DNA of 64,000 bases from CAYQQJ01 sp964419935 (GCA_964419935.1 CAYQQJ010000010.1:55592-119591), one strand, 5' to 3'. Counted from the first letter of the stretch, positions 9,069 through 18,178 are shown. Notes: a model not told the origin generated them from the sequence alone. Made by a program: numbers and translations.

Positions 9069-9270
9069 GGGTAACGTTCTTATCGAAGATCTTGCGTTAG
9101 TCCAGTGCACAAAGAGAGTTTGTCATCAGGGAAAGACCTTTTGAAACCCTCGCGGCAGGGACGCCGCGGGACCGCTCTTTGGCATCCTGCCATCGCGGCA
9201 TTAGTGCATCCATGCACGTCGAAGCCACAGGGAGGTGTTTATGCGTTTTCAAAAGGTCTTTCCCTGTGAT
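9069..9270. repeat. palindromic repeat family, copy 1
   Basis: The palindromic core is 9119-9270 (arms TGTCATCAGGGAAAGACC... and ...GGTCTTTCCCTGTGAT). A left extension of about 50 bp (from GGGTAACGTTC at 9069) is also shared with the copies at 21773-22002 and 47501-47682. The middle contains CCTCGCGGCAGGGACGCCGC and GGGAGGTGTTTATGCG. It lies in the gap after sthA. The right-hand extension seen in the other copies is missing. No transposase gene is present. Confidence 0.85.
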
Positions 9271-9279
9271 TGCCGAGTA

Positions 9280-9567
9280 CTAATTGCTTTTGCCATGCTT
9301 CAGCACGCTGTGTATGACAAAATCACCCTCGAAATACACCGTATATTCGGGATATTCCCAATAGTAGATTGGTGGTTGTCCGTTGGGGCCGTGTTTCTCA
9401 TCGGGCACACCATACACAGCCTCGACCTGAGCTTTATTCGTGCCCCGGGGTGGCCGGTCGACGGATTGTTCCCCCTGCTGACCTAAAGGAATTGTCACAG
9501 TGTCGGCTATTGTTGCCATGCTGGCCAAGAAAGTCAGCGCAAACAGGAGGGCAGTGGCTTTATACAT
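9280..9567 (-). CDS. small secreted protein of unknown function
   Basis: The 95-residue product starts with a clear Sec signal peptide (hydrophobic residues about 4-20, cleavage near residue 21). The mature part is about 70 residues and includes QVEAVYGVPDEKHGP, YYWEYPEYTVYFE and a C-terminal IHSVLKH. The GTPxxxxGPxGxPPIxxWxY-like layout recalls small BamE/OmlA-type folds, and I recall similar conserved hypothetical proteins in pseudomonads, but I cannot assign a function. Its 3' end lies ten bases from repeat copy 1. It is followed on the same strand by the PilZ gene only in the upstream sense (PilZ stop is 90 bases before its start region), so co-transcription from the PilZ gene is possible. 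Confidence 0.75.
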   Translation of the reverse strand: MYKATALLFALTFLASMATIADTVTIPLGQQGEQSVDRPPRGTNKAQVEAVYGVPDEKHGPNGQPPIYYWEYPEYTVYFEGDFVIHSVLKHGKSN

Positions 9568-9657
9568 AAGAATTCTCTCTTTGATCTTATTGCGTGTTAC
9601 GGTCCGTCTTTAGTTGATCTTTTCTTTACTGGGCTCTAATTGTGCTTTCTACAGAAG

Positions 9658-10296
9658 CTACGGCACTCTATGGGCCACTTGAGCTTTGATGATTTGCCGT
9701 GAAAGCTCCTGGCGATCTTTTTCTGATAGTCGATGAAAACGTGCAGCCACATCGTAGCTGTCAAGGTTGTCCTCATTGTCCCCATTTGGGTTGGCCTTAT
9801 TCTGGCAGCGAATCACCTCCGCGAAAACCACTACGGGTATATAACTGGGCAGAAAAATCAGGCGTGCTATCAGGAAGGTGCCTTTATAATAGGCCCTGTC
9901 GCTTTTGAACGCGATGCCGGCTTCACTCAGGTTGATGCGGGTGGGCACATGGGCATCGGGAGCCGATTTTGCCAGCAGTGTTTGCCGGGCGATCAGATCA
10001 ATTTTGCTACTCAGCAGTTGTAGATAATCGCCCAAAACGTGGTCTTTTTCTGCCAGTATTTTTAATTTTTGTGCAGCATCTCTATCTAATCGGCGCAATT
10101 CGGCTACCAGACCGGTAACTGCAGAATCATCGAATGCCTCCTCCGGTGTGGCGGAGTTGGCCGTAAAGGTATCAACCGGCCGACAATCAAAAAGAATATC
10201 GTGATTGATACGGAAGAAATTGCGCCGGTTATCTTTTGAATCAGCCTGTTTAGCCGGTGCGGGCCGTTCTGCGCGTGTGGGAGGTTTAGTATCCAT
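9658..10296 (-). CDS. PilZ domain protein
   Basis: The 212-residue protein carries both c-di-GMP contact motifs of PilZ domains: RxxxR at residues 25-29 (RNFFR) and N-x-S-x-x-G at 122-127 (NLSEAG). The two motifs are unusually far apart, about 95 residues, because a helical segment rich in Leu, Asp and Lys (residues about 60-110) is inserted between them. It has no signal peptide. It is presumably a cytoplasmic c-di-GMP effector; its partner is unknown. A PilZ gene in the same place next to the lol operon is known from Pseudomonas. It is divergent from lolC with a 137-base gap. Confidence 0.85.
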   Translation of the reverse strand: MDTKPPTRAERPAPAKQADSKDNRRNFFRINHDILFDCRPVDTFTANSATPEEAFDDSAVTGLVAELRRLDRDAAQKLKILAEKDHVLGDYLQLLSSKIDLIARQTLLAKSAPDAHVPTRINLSEAGIAFKSDRAYYKGTFLIARLIFLPSYIPVVVFAEVIRCQNKANPNGDNEDNLDSYDVAARFHRLSEKDRQELSRQIIKAQVAHRVP

Positions 10297-10433
10297 GGCG
10301 TTTGTTAACGGGGCTCCGTTATCCAGAATCGGTTCTTGATCTGACAGCTTCTCATGTTGGCCACGCTGATACAGCGAAGATGAATGTAGTCTACCTACTT
10401 GTTATGGATTAGGGAATTGGGTTTAATGCCGGC

Positions 10434-11675
10434 ATGCTAAACGCTCTCACCATTCATATCGGCTTGCGCTACACTCGCGCAAAGCGCCGCAATCATTTTA
10501 TCTCCTTCGTCAGTTTATTCGCACTGTTTGGCATGGCATTGGGCGTCTTTGCGCTTATTCTGGTGTTATCAGTTATGAACGGCTTTGATCATGAGCTGAA
10601 ACAACGGATTCTGCGCGTTGTCCCTCACGGATTTCTCACCACCCAGGCCCCGCTGACGGACTGGCACGCTCTCGCGACACGTATCGAGGGCGCCCCAGGT
10701 TTACGCGGCAGTGCGCCATTTGTCGGTGGCAAGGGGTTGATCAGCCTATCGAACGGCATACGGGGCGTCGAGTTACAGGGGATTCTGCCAGATCGGGAGT
10801 CTCAGGTTTCGGTTGTCGATCAACATATGGTGGCGGGGGACTTGAACGGTTTGCAGCCGGGGCACTATGGCATCGTGGTCGGTGCTATGTTGGCTCGTTC
10901 TCTGGGCGCAACAACCGGTGACAAGCTTACCGTCACGCTGCCGGAAGTCTCAGTTACACCGGCTGGCGTGTTTTCGCGTACCAAGCGCTTTACGGTGGTC
11001 GGCGTATTCGAAGTGGGCGCCCAGGTGGACCAGACGCTGGCATTGATCCACCTGGAAGACGCCCGAACCTTATTTCGGCGCGGCAGTGCGATTGATGGAC
11101 TGCGGTTGAAGTTTGATGATATTTATGCAGCACCCCAGCAACTGGATACGCTGGTCAGCCGGCTTGGCGAAGGCTACACCGGCGTAAACTGGAGCGAGAC
11201 CCAGGGAAGCCTGTTTCAGGCCGTGAAAATGGAGAAGACCGTCGTCAGCGTTATGCTCAGCATTATTGTCGCCGTTGCGGCGTTCAATATCATCACCTGT
11301 CTGGTAATGATGGTGGCTGAAAAACGAACAGATATCGCCGTGTTACGCACTATGGGAATGGAAGCGGGGGATATTGTTTCAATTTTCATGGTGCAGGGCA
11401 CGGCCTTGGGTGTGGCGGGCATTTTACTTGGCGCGGCGCTGGGCATCCCTGCCGCCATGCATTTGTCGACCTTCATCGCCTGGCTGGAGCGCACCATTGG
11501 CTTACAAGTGTTTGACCCCAGCGTTTACTTCGTCAGCTACATTCCGTCGCGCTTTCAATGGAACGATACTTTCTGGATTTGCGGCATTGCCCTTGTCATT
11601 ACATTTCTGGCTACACTTTATCCGTCCTATCGCGCCGCGCGAATTGCACCGGCGGAGGCACTGCGTTATGAGTAA
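10434..11675 (+). CDS. lolC: lipoprotein-releasing ABC transporter permease LolC
   Basis: LolC/LolE with the ATPase LolD extract outer-membrane lipoproteins from the inner membrane and hand them to LolA. The 413-residue protein has the four-helix FtsX/MacB topology: one helix near residues 25-50, a large periplasmic domain (about 50-265) and three helices at the C-terminus. The N-terminus (IGLRYTRAKRRNHFISFVS) is classical for LolC, and the C-terminus ends AEALRYE. The ATG at 10434 gives this conserved start. lolD follows after 87 bases, an unusually large gap for this operon, with no extra gene in it. Confidence 0.94.
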   Translation: MLNALTIHIGLRYTRAKRRNHFISFVSLFALFGMALGVFALILVLSVMNGFDHELKQRILRVVPHGFLTTQAPLTDWHALATRIEGAPGLRGSAPFVGGKGLISLSNGIRGVELQGILPDRESQVSVVDQHMVAGDLNGLQPGHYGIVVGAMLARSLGATTGDKLTVTLPEVSVTPAGVFSRTKRFTVVGVFEVGAQVDQTLALIHLEDARTLFRRGSAIDGLRLKFDDIYAAPQQLDTLVSRLGEGYTGVNWSETQGSLFQAVKMEKTVVSVMLSIIVAVAAFNIITCLVMMVAEKRTDIAVLRTMGMEAGDIVSIFMVQGTALGVAGILLGAALGIPAAMHLSTFIAWLERTIGLQVFDPSVYFVSYIPSRFQWNDTFWICGIALVITFLATLYPSYRAARIAPAEALRYE

Positions 11676-11762
11676 TCGGTTGGGTGCCACATTAATAGAT
11701 GTCTGTTCAGCAGCGACGGCCGTATGGATAGCAAACAAATTCGCCTTCAATAAGAGACCGCT

Positions 11763-12479
11763 ATGAACCACGTTGTTCACCAACAGAATGCGGTGCAGCC
11801 GGCCGTACTCGCCTGTACCGGTTTGAGCAAATCCTACCGGCAGGGGCCACAGGATATTTGTGTCTTGCAGGGCATCGACTTTGCCATTGCCCCCGGTGAG
11901 CATATTGCCATTGTTGGCGCTTCCGGCTCCGGTAAAAGCACCTTGCTCAACGTTCTTGGCGGCCTGGACCGACCGGATGCGGGGGAGGTGACAGTTAATG
12001 GGCAGCCTTTTTCAACATTGGACGAAAATGGGCGCGGCCGTATACGCAACCGGTTGCTCGGTTTTGTTTATCAGTTCCACCATTTGCTGGGCGAGTTCAG
12101 TGCCGAGGAAAACGTCGCCATGCCGATGATCATCGGTGGTCGTTCGCGCAGCAAGGCATTGGGTTCTGCTGCAGAACTGCTCGATCAGGTTGGGTTGGGT
12201 CATCGTATGCGGCACAAACCTTCTGAGCTCAGCGGTGGCGAGCGCCAGCGGGTAGCCATAGCCCGCGCCCTGGCCAACAGCCCCGCCTGTGTTCTGATGG
12301 ATGAGCCCACCGGTAACCTCGATAGCGATAACGCCGCGAGCATTCAGGCGTTGATGAGAAGCTTGAGCCGCGAGTGGGACACCGGCTTTCTTGTTGTGAC
12401 TCACGATAGCAACTTTGCCCGCAGTATGGACAGGGTTATGGAACTGCGTCACGGCGCCTTAGCGTTGAAAGAGGCATAA
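11763..12479 (+). CDS. lolD: lipoprotein-releasing ABC transporter ATPase LolD
   Basis: LolD powers lipoprotein release through LolC/LolE. The 238-residue protein has Walker A GASGSGKST (residues 52-60), signature LSGGERQRVAIARAL and Walker B VLMDEPTGNLD, the pattern of the MacB/LolD ATPase subfamily. It lies between the two permease genes, as in Escherichia coli, and its stop is one base before the lolE ATG. An AGAG motif precedes the ATG. Confidence 0.95.
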   Translation: MNHVVHQQNAVQPAVLACTGLSKSYRQGPQDICVLQGIDFAIAPGEHIAIVGASGSGKSTLLNVLGGLDRPDAGEVTVNGQPFSTLDENGRGRIRNRLLGFVYQFHHLLGEFSAEENVAMPMIIGGRSRSKALGSAAELLDQVGLGHRMRHKPSELSGGERQRVAIARALANSPACVLMDEPTGNLDSDNAASIQALMRSLSREWDTGFLVVTHDSNFARSMDRVMELRHGALALKEA

Positions 12480-12480
12480 C

Positions 12481-13737
12481 ATGGCTCTGCCGCTAAGCGT
12501 CTATATAGGTTTGCGTTACACCGCCTCGCCGAAGAACAGCCAGTTCGTATCGTTTCTTTCCGGCGTTTCCATGCTGGGTCTTGTGGTTGGCGTGGCATTG
12601 TTGCTGACAGTGCTGTCGGTAATGAATGGCTTTGATCGGGAGCTCCAGCAGAAAATTCTCAGCCTGGTGCCTCAGGGGGCAATCTACCACCGCCAGGGCA
12701 TTGACGATTGGCAGCGCTTGCAGCAACGTTTGGAGCAGGCGCCACAGGTGGTTTCCGCCGCACCTTTTGTGGAGCTTCAGGGGTTGGTGTCATACCGGGG
12801 GCAGTCCCTTTCGCTGCTGTTGTACGGTGTGGATGTGAGCGCTGAAGCGCGTGTATCCAACATCAACAGCTACCTGTCGCAGGGATCGTTATCGACTCTG
12901 TTAAACGGGGGCGTGAGCGATACGGGCAAAGGACGGAACCTCATTCTGGGCCGGGCCATTGCCGTCGAGCTCGGGATTGATGTGGGGGAAACCGTCATGT
13001 TGATCATACCCGAACCGGATAATGCCCGGGCAACGCCGCAAATCGCCTATTTCACTGTGGCCGGCGTATTGACATCCGGCACAGAGCTGGATAATTCCCT
13101 GGCACTTATGGAGCTGTCTACGGCCGCTGGTTTCACCGACGCACCGGACACGGTGACGGGCATGCGATTGCAGTTGGATGATCTATTCGATGCGCCATCG
13201 GCGGTTTACAACCTGCTGTTGCAGCTCGGGCCCGGCTATTATGGTTCCAACTGGATGCGCACCCATGGCAATCTCTACCAGGCCATTCAGATGTCGAAAA
13301 GCCTGGTCAGCCTGCTGATGTCGTTGATTGTCGCCATTGCCGCATTCAACGTAGTTTCTGCCCTGGTCATGGTGGTGGTCGACAAGCAGGGTGAAATCGC
13401 CATATTGCGTACGCTCGGCACTTCCACCGGGGCCATTATGCGGATTTTCATGGTGCAGGGGTTCGCCATTGGTGTGACCGGGACCCTTTTCGGTATTTTG
13501 GTGGGCCTCGGCTTGTCCCTGATTGTGGAAGACGCGGTGCAATGGATTGAGCAGCTATTGTCCATCCAGTTTCTCAAGTCCGACGTGTATCCCTTGAGCT
13601 ATTTACCGGCGGATATTCGGCTGAATGACGTCATTACCGTTGCTGCGATTGCCATAGGAATGAGCTTTCTGGCGACGCTGTATCCCGCCTGGCGGGCCAG
13701 TAAAGTGAGGCCGGCCGAGGCGCTGCGCTACGAGTGA
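12481..13737 (+). CDS. lolE: lipoprotein-releasing ABC transporter permease LolE
   Basis: This is the second LolC/LolE-family permease (418 residues) of the operon, with the same topology as LolC: helix at about 22-48, periplasmic domain, three C-terminal helices, and the same final AEALRYE. The N-terminus (IGLRYTASPKNSQFVSFLS) matches LolE rather than LolC. The naming of the two permeases rests on order and these N-termini. The gene converges with the DUF2062 gene 27 bases downstream; no convincing terminator was seen in the gap. Confidence 0.93.
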   Translation: MALPLSVYIGLRYTASPKNSQFVSFLSGVSMLGLVVGVALLLTVLSVMNGFDRELQQKILSLVPQGAIYHRQGIDDWQRLQQRLEQAPQVVSAAPFVELQGLVSYRGQSLSLLLYGVDVSAEARVSNINSYLSQGSLSTLLNGGVSDTGKGRNLILGRAIAVELGIDVGETVMLIIPEPDNARATPQIAYFTVAGVLTSGTELDNSLALMELSTAAGFTDAPDTVTGMRLQLDDLFDAPSAVYNLLLQLGPGYYGSNWMRTHGNLYQAIQMSKSLVSLLMSLIVAIAAFNVVSALVMVVVDKQGEIAILRTLGTSTGAIMRIFMVQGFAIGVTGTLFGILVGLGLSLIVEDAVQWIEQLLSIQFLKSDVYPLSYLPADIRLNDVITVAAIAIGMSFLATLYPAWRASKVRPAEALRYE

Positions 13738-13764
13738 GTAGCGGTTATTTGGCCGGCCCGCTTT

Positions 13765-14286
13765 TCACGATGGATTACTGTTTTTTGGCCGGCTTTTCCA
13801 TTTTTTGACTACCGTCCAGCGCCACAATCCCTGGATGATCAGGTAGCCCGTGCAGCTGAAGAAAATACTGAATATCAGCGAACCCAGAAGCAAAGGTTTC
13901 CAGATCCGCAGGAATTCTGTGGTAAACCACTCCAGTTTGAGCTCAAAGGAAAAGGCTACGTAAGGGAGGTCCAGAATCATCACGCCGACCTGGTAAGCCG
14001 AAAAAACGATGAATGGAAACGTCAGTGGATTGCTGATCCAAACCAGGGCGACTGACAAGGGCAAATTGCAGCGAAACCAGAAAGCCAGCAGCGCCACGAG
14101 CGGAACATGCCCCGGAATCGGCAGGAACGCCACGAACAGCCCCGTTGCAAATGCGGTGGAAACCGAGTGCCGGGTAAGGTGGAACAAATTGGGGTCGTGC
14201 AGGAAGCTTCCGAGGAATCGCAATGAACGGTTGTTGCGCAACTTTACTGGATCCGGAGACCAGCGCTTTAAAAGCTTTCTCGGCAT
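13765..14286 (-). CDS. DUF2062 membrane protein
   Basis: The 173-residue protein has three or four hydrophobic segments and the family landmarks of DUF2062: a HSVSTAFATGLFVAFLPIPG segment near residues 40-60 followed by a conserved N-P-L-T-F (ISNPLTFP) near residue 88. The function of the family is unknown. The gene is divergent from comEC and convergent with lolE. The start at 14286 (MPRKLLKRW) fits the usual basic N-terminus. Confidence 0.85.
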   Translation of the reverse strand: MPRKLLKRWSPDPVKLRNNRSLRFLGSFLHDPNLFHLTRHSVSTAFATGLFVAFLPIPGHVPLVALLAFWFRCNLPLSVALVWISNPLTFPFIVFSAYQVGVMILDLPYVAFSFELKLEWFTTEFLRIWKPLLLGSLIFSIFFSCTGYLIIQGLWRWTVVKKWKSRPKNSNPS

Positions 14287-14646
14287 AGGCTAACAGTCGG
14301 CTGTAGCTAGTGTAGTTGTCGCTACTTTCATAACTTATGACGGCACCTTTTTCCGCCACTCCGCATTGCTTTTCTTTAACATAAGCCACTATGCCTTCAT
14401 AAAAGCGCCTCGATTGACGAAAAAATACATTCGTTATAAGTTACGAGCTGAACGACGACCTACACCAGGTTAAAAATGGGCGTCATTATGCCGGCATAGG
14501 AGGGGCAGTACCAGCGTACTCTCTCAAATTGCTCGCACATACACATGAGCTGCGACTTGAAGTATGGCGACGCGTCGAAATACTTCGTTTGTCGCCCTCA
14601 TTCTTCTAGCCCACGGACGGCCACTGCAACCTGATCAAGGACGATT
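14287..14646. other. 360-base gap before comEC
   Basis: No gene, repeat or terminator is recognisable here. The only promoter-like pair toward comEC is TTGACG at 14414-14419 and TATAAG at 14435-14440, separated by 15 bases, which is short for a sigma70 promoter. It should be treated as weak. Confidence 0.3.
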
Positions 14647-16971
14647 ATGGTCTATCTTCTCGCTTTCATCGCAGGTGCCTTGTGTACCCCTTTGATACCT
14701 GCATCCTCACTGGGTTCACCCGCTGTTCTGTTGTTTGCAGCAGCCTTGAGTGGTGCCTGCGCATTGGCGGCGCGGCGTCTGACGTCGACACGGGGTCGGG
14801 GAATCACATCCGGTTGTTGGTCCATCGCCTGCCTCGCGGTGGGCGCAGCGGTGGCCCTGATGAGCATGAACCATTTGCTGGACGCCCGGCTCGATGAAAA
14901 ATGGCATGGCAAGGATGTACAGTTTCACGGACGCATTGAGGAAGTCATCGACCAAACCGATGACTTTTCGCGTGTGCTCTTCCGGGTCAAGAAGGTCGAA
15001 TCCGGCTCATTACTCCCTGATCTGAATTCCCGGCTTTTGCGCTTGAGCTGGTATTACGGCCCACAGCTGGAGGTTGGGCAGAACTGGGCGGTAACGGCGC
15101 GGTTGAAGCGCCCACGGGGCTTTGTGAATCCACGTTCGTTTGATTACGCGGCCTGGTTACTGTCACAGGAGATAATGGCAACTGGCTATATCAAGGAAGG
15201 CGTGCGCCAGCAGCGCGCGAGCGCGACGTGGTCGGGCCTTGAGCAGCTTCGAAAGACCTTGCCTCAGCGGCTATTCGACGGTCAACCTCAATCTCAACCA
15301 TTCTTTCGTGCGCTGCTGTTGGGCGATATGGGGCAGATCTCCGCTGATCAATGGCGAGTTCTGCAACGGACCGGCACCATTCACCTGATGGCGATATCTG
15401 GCCTTCACGTCGGCTTGGTTGCGGCCATCGGATATTTTGTCGGTTGGCTTTTGGTGCGTGGGCTGGCGTGTGTTGGCCTGACGCGGGGCAACTTGTGGTT
15501 GAGTCGACTGCTGCCGCCCATCGCCGCCTCAGGCCTTGCCTTCGGCTACAGTGCCTTGGCCGGCTTTTCCATTCCTACTCAGCGTGCCATGGTGGTAGTG
15601 GCGCTGGCTAATCTGGCGTTGCTGATGGGCGCCAAAATGAACCCACTGCGCCTGCTCGCGCTGGCATGTATTCTGGTGTTGCTGACATCACCGTTGGCAC
15701 CGACTCAAACCGGTTTCTGGTTATCCTTTGTTGCGGTATTGGTCTTGATCGTCGGCTTTGGTGGTCGAGTGGAGCGGCTACATCCGGTTTCGTCCCTCAT
15801 CAGGGCGCAGTGGCTGCTGGCCGTGGGCCTTGTTGGGCCGCTATTGGGCGTAGGGCAAATCATCAGTGTCGTCGGCCCTGTTGCCAACCTGATTGCCGTG
15901 CCCCTGGTTTCGGTTTTCATCGTGCCTGGCTTGCTGTTGGCCGCCTTGTTCTCATTGATTTCGCCATTGCTCGCGGGCGGCATAATTCACCTTCTCGACA
16001 AGCTGTTTGCGCTCTTGTGGCAGTATCTGTCGCTCCTGAGCGACGCAACCTTGGCGCTGTGGTGGCCCGCGTTCCCCACAACCAGCGGCTTGATAGCCGT
16101 GGCCGCCTGCGGATCATTGTTTGTGTTGCTGCCGCGCGGCCTTTATACGCGCTGGCTGGGCGTTTTTTTACTCGGCCTCGCATTACTCGCGCCGCGTCCG
16201 CCGGATCCTTCACTGCGGATATCGGTTGTGGATGTAGGGCAGGGGTTGGCGGTGTGGGTCCATACCCCAGGCTACAATCTGCTGTACGACACGGGTCCAG
16301 TGTTTTCCGCGGATTTTGATGCGGGCAGCCGTATCGTTGTGCCCTATTTACGTACCCAGGGCGTCCATCGGTTGGACACGCTGATTGTCAGTCACGGTGA
16401 CAATGATCATAGCGGAGGCCTCGCCGGTGTGCTCGGCAATATGCCTGTTGAGCAGCTGTGGTTGGGGGATCCGATCGCACCTTTCTCACGAGGTAAGCCT
16501 TGCGTTCAGGGGCAGCTGTGGCAGCGGGGGGATGTCAGGTTTGAAATGCTGTGGCCACCGCCCCAGAGTGCATATACTGATAACAACAATTCCTGTGTAT
16601 TGCTGCTGAAGCTGGGGCAACACAACATTCTGTTGACCGGTGACATTGAGAAAGAGGTGGAGCGGAGGTTGCTGGCCGAGGGACGAGTACCTGACAAGCT
16701 GACGCTGGTGATTGCACCGCACCACGGCAGCAAGACGTCGTCGAGTGAAGGGTTTGTCAGCAGCACTCAGGCCCAGGCCGTGGTATTCTCCGCAGGTTAC
16801 CAAAGCCGTTTTGGCCATCCGCACCCGGATGTCGTCGAGCGCTACCGACGTGTTGACGCCCAACAGTTCAACACCGGGGAGCAGGGCGCGATCAGCTTCC
16901 AATGGGATTCACCGGAGTCGGAGTTTCGCGTCGAAACCGCGAGGGCAACAATTGACCGGGCTTGGTATTGA
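14647..16971 (+). CDS. comEC: DNA uptake channel protein ComEC/Rec2
   Basis: ComEC forms the inner-membrane channel through which single-stranded DNA enters during natural transformation. The 774-residue protein shows the full three-part layout: two N-terminal helices with a DUF4131 OB-like domain (about 1-200), the polytopic competence domain (about 205-500, with the GLHVGLVAAIGY region), and a C-terminal metallo-beta-lactamase-like domain (about 520-770) with SHGDNDHSGG and APHHGSKTS. Its integrity suggests that DNA uptake is possible, though no other competence genes are in the window. Position next to exbB/lpxK follows Pseudomonas. Confidence 0.95.
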   Translation: MVYLLAFIAGALCTPLIPASSLGSPAVLLFAAALSGACALAARRLTSTRGRGITSGCWSIACLAVGAAVALMSMNHLLDARLDEKWHGKDVQFHGRIEEVIDQTDDFSRVLFRVKKVESGSLLPDLNSRLLRLSWYYGPQLEVGQNWAVTARLKRPRGFVNPRSFDYAAWLLSQEIMATGYIKEGVRQQRASATWSGLEQLRKTLPQRLFDGQPQSQPFFRALLLGDMGQISADQWRVLQRTGTIHLMAISGLHVGLVAAIGYFVGWLLVRGLACVGLTRGNLWLSRLLPPIAASGLAFGYSALAGFSIPTQRAMVVVALANLALLMGAKMNPLRLLALACILVLLTSPLAPTQTGFWLSFVAVLVLIVGFGGRVERLHPVSSLIRAQWLLAVGLVGPLLGVGQIISVVGPVANLIAVPLVSVFIVPGLLLAALFSLISPLLAGGIIHLLDKLFALLWQYLSLLSDATLALWWPAFPTTSGLIAVAACGSLFVLLPRGLYTRWLGVFLLGLALLAPRPPDPSLRISVVDVGQGLAVWVHTPGYNLLYDTGPVFSADFDAGSRIVVPYLRTQGVHRLDTLIVSHGDNDHSGGLAGVLGNMPVEQLWLGDPIAPFSRGKPCVQGQLWQRGDVRFEMLWPPPQSAYTDNNNSCVLLLKLGQHNILLTGDIEKEVERRLLAEGRVPDKLTLVIAPHHGSKTSSSEGFVSSTQAQAVVFSAGYQSRFGHPHPDVVERYRRVDAQQFNTGEQGAISFQWDSPESEFRVETARATIDRAWY

Positions 16972-17069
16972 ATTGTGATCCGCCCCGGCCAAACGTCCGG
17001 GTAATCGGGTATGATACGCGCCGCATTGCATTATTTTCACAATAAGTTGTTATCGTTTGGGAGCGCAGG

Positions 17070-17696
17070 GTGTTTGATATTATTGCCGCTGGCGGCTGGT
17101 TGATGCTGCCGATTATTCTCTGTTCCGTTGCTGTGATCGCCATCAGCATTGAACGTTACTGGACACTCAACCCAAACAAGATTGCGCCCCGGCACCAGCT
17201 AGGTGAAGTCTGGAACTGGATTCAAAAGAATGAACTCGACAGCGACAAACTGCGCGCTCTGCGTCGTTCCTCCCAGCTGGGCCGAATACTCGCCGCCGGT
17301 TTGAGCAACTCCCGCCACGGCCGCGACGTGATGAAGGACAGCATTGAAGAGGCTGCGAGCCAGGTGGTCCACGAGATGGAGCGCTACGTGGGCCTGTTGG
17401 GTACCATTGCCGCCGTAACGCCATTGCTTGGGTTGCTGGGAACTGTCTTCGGCATGATTGCAGTTTTCAATGCCATCATGCTGGAAGGTACTGGTAACCC
17501 CGGTATCCTGGCCGGTGGTATTTCCCAGGCATTGATCACTACGGCCGCAGGCTTGTGTGTCGCTATCCCAACCATGATGAGCCACCGGTTTTTCCAGCGT
17601 CGGATCGACTCTCTGGTTGTGACCATGGAACAGGAAGCGGTGAAGTTGGTGGATGCGCTGCACAGCGATCGTCGTGTCGACCTGAAAATCAGCTAG
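17070..17696 (+). CDS. exbB: ExbB/TolQ-type proton channel protein
   Basis: A MotA/TolQ/ExbB family protein of 208 residues with three membrane helices (about 10-30, 115-140, 155-180), forming with ExbD a proton-driven energiser of an outer-membrane or envelope process. The start is GTG at 17070 with GGGAGCGCAGG just upstream. The gene is followed by exbD 14 bases later and then lpxK, the same order as a conserved pseudomonad cluster. In that cluster the pair is not next to a tonB gene, so whether it serves TonB or another partner is open. Confidence 0.9.
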   Translation: MFDIIAAGGWLMLPIILCSVAVIAISIERYWTLNPNKIAPRHQLGEVWNWIQKNELDSDKLRALRRSSQLGRILAAGLSNSRHGRDVMKDSIEEAASQVVHEMERYVGLLGTIAAVTPLLGLLGTVFGMIAVFNAIMLEGTGNPGILAGGISQALITTAAGLCVAIPTMMSHRFFQRRIDSLVVTMEQEAVKLVDALHSDRRVDLKIS

Positions 17697-17710
17697 GCGG
17701 AGGAGCTAAC

Positions 17711-18136
17711 GTGCAGTTTCGCCGACAAAAGCGCGAAGAAGACAGCATCAACCTCACGCCGCTGATAGACGTGGTGTTCTTGCTGCTGATTTTTTTCATG
17801 GTATCGACCACCTTTACCAAGGAAACCCATCTGAAAATCGACCTGCCGGAAGCGGTGGGCGACATTCAGCAGGATGTTCCGGAGCACATCGAAGTTCTGA
17901 TTGACGCCCAGGGCAATTATTCCGTAAACGGTCAGCCCCTGGTCAATAATCAGGGGACGACGTTGAAGGCTGCAATCGATGAGGTGGGTGGCGGTAATAC
18001 CGACCGGCCGTTCATTATCACGGCGGATGCCAATACCACACACAAAGCCGTGGTCACTGCCATGGATGTTGCGGGTCAGCTGGGCTACGTCAATCTGAGC
18101 ATTACCACGCAGAATCCCGCGAGCTCCTCCGACTAA
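17711..18136 (+). CDS. exbD: ExbD/TolR-type protein
   Basis: The 141-residue protein has a short cytoplasmic N-terminus, one membrane helix (about residues 19-38) that starts with the proton-relay Asp in TPLIDVVFLLLIFFMV, and a periplasmic domain. I chose the GTG at 17711 because a GGAGGAG ribosome-binding site ends five bases before it and the product then starts in the family-typical way (QFRRQKREEDSINLTPLIDV). A longer frame upstream exists but would run through exbB. It works with the ExbB encoded just before it. Confidence 0.92.
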   Translation: MQFRRQKREEDSINLTPLIDVVFLLLIFFMVSTTFTKETHLKIDLPEAVGDIQQDVPEHIEVLIDAQGNYSVNGQPLVNNQGTTLKAAIDEVGGGNTDRPFIITADANTTHKAVVTAMDVAGQLGYVNLSITTQNPASSSD

Positions 18137-18178
18137 ATCCGTCAACGCCGGTGATTCCCGCCGGTGGAGCCGATGCCC

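Noticed and set aside
9241..9486. Frame starting at the ATG of palindromic repeat copy 1
   Set aside because: It has a good ribosome-binding site but runs antisense through the secreted-protein gene and is not conserved in the other repeat copies.
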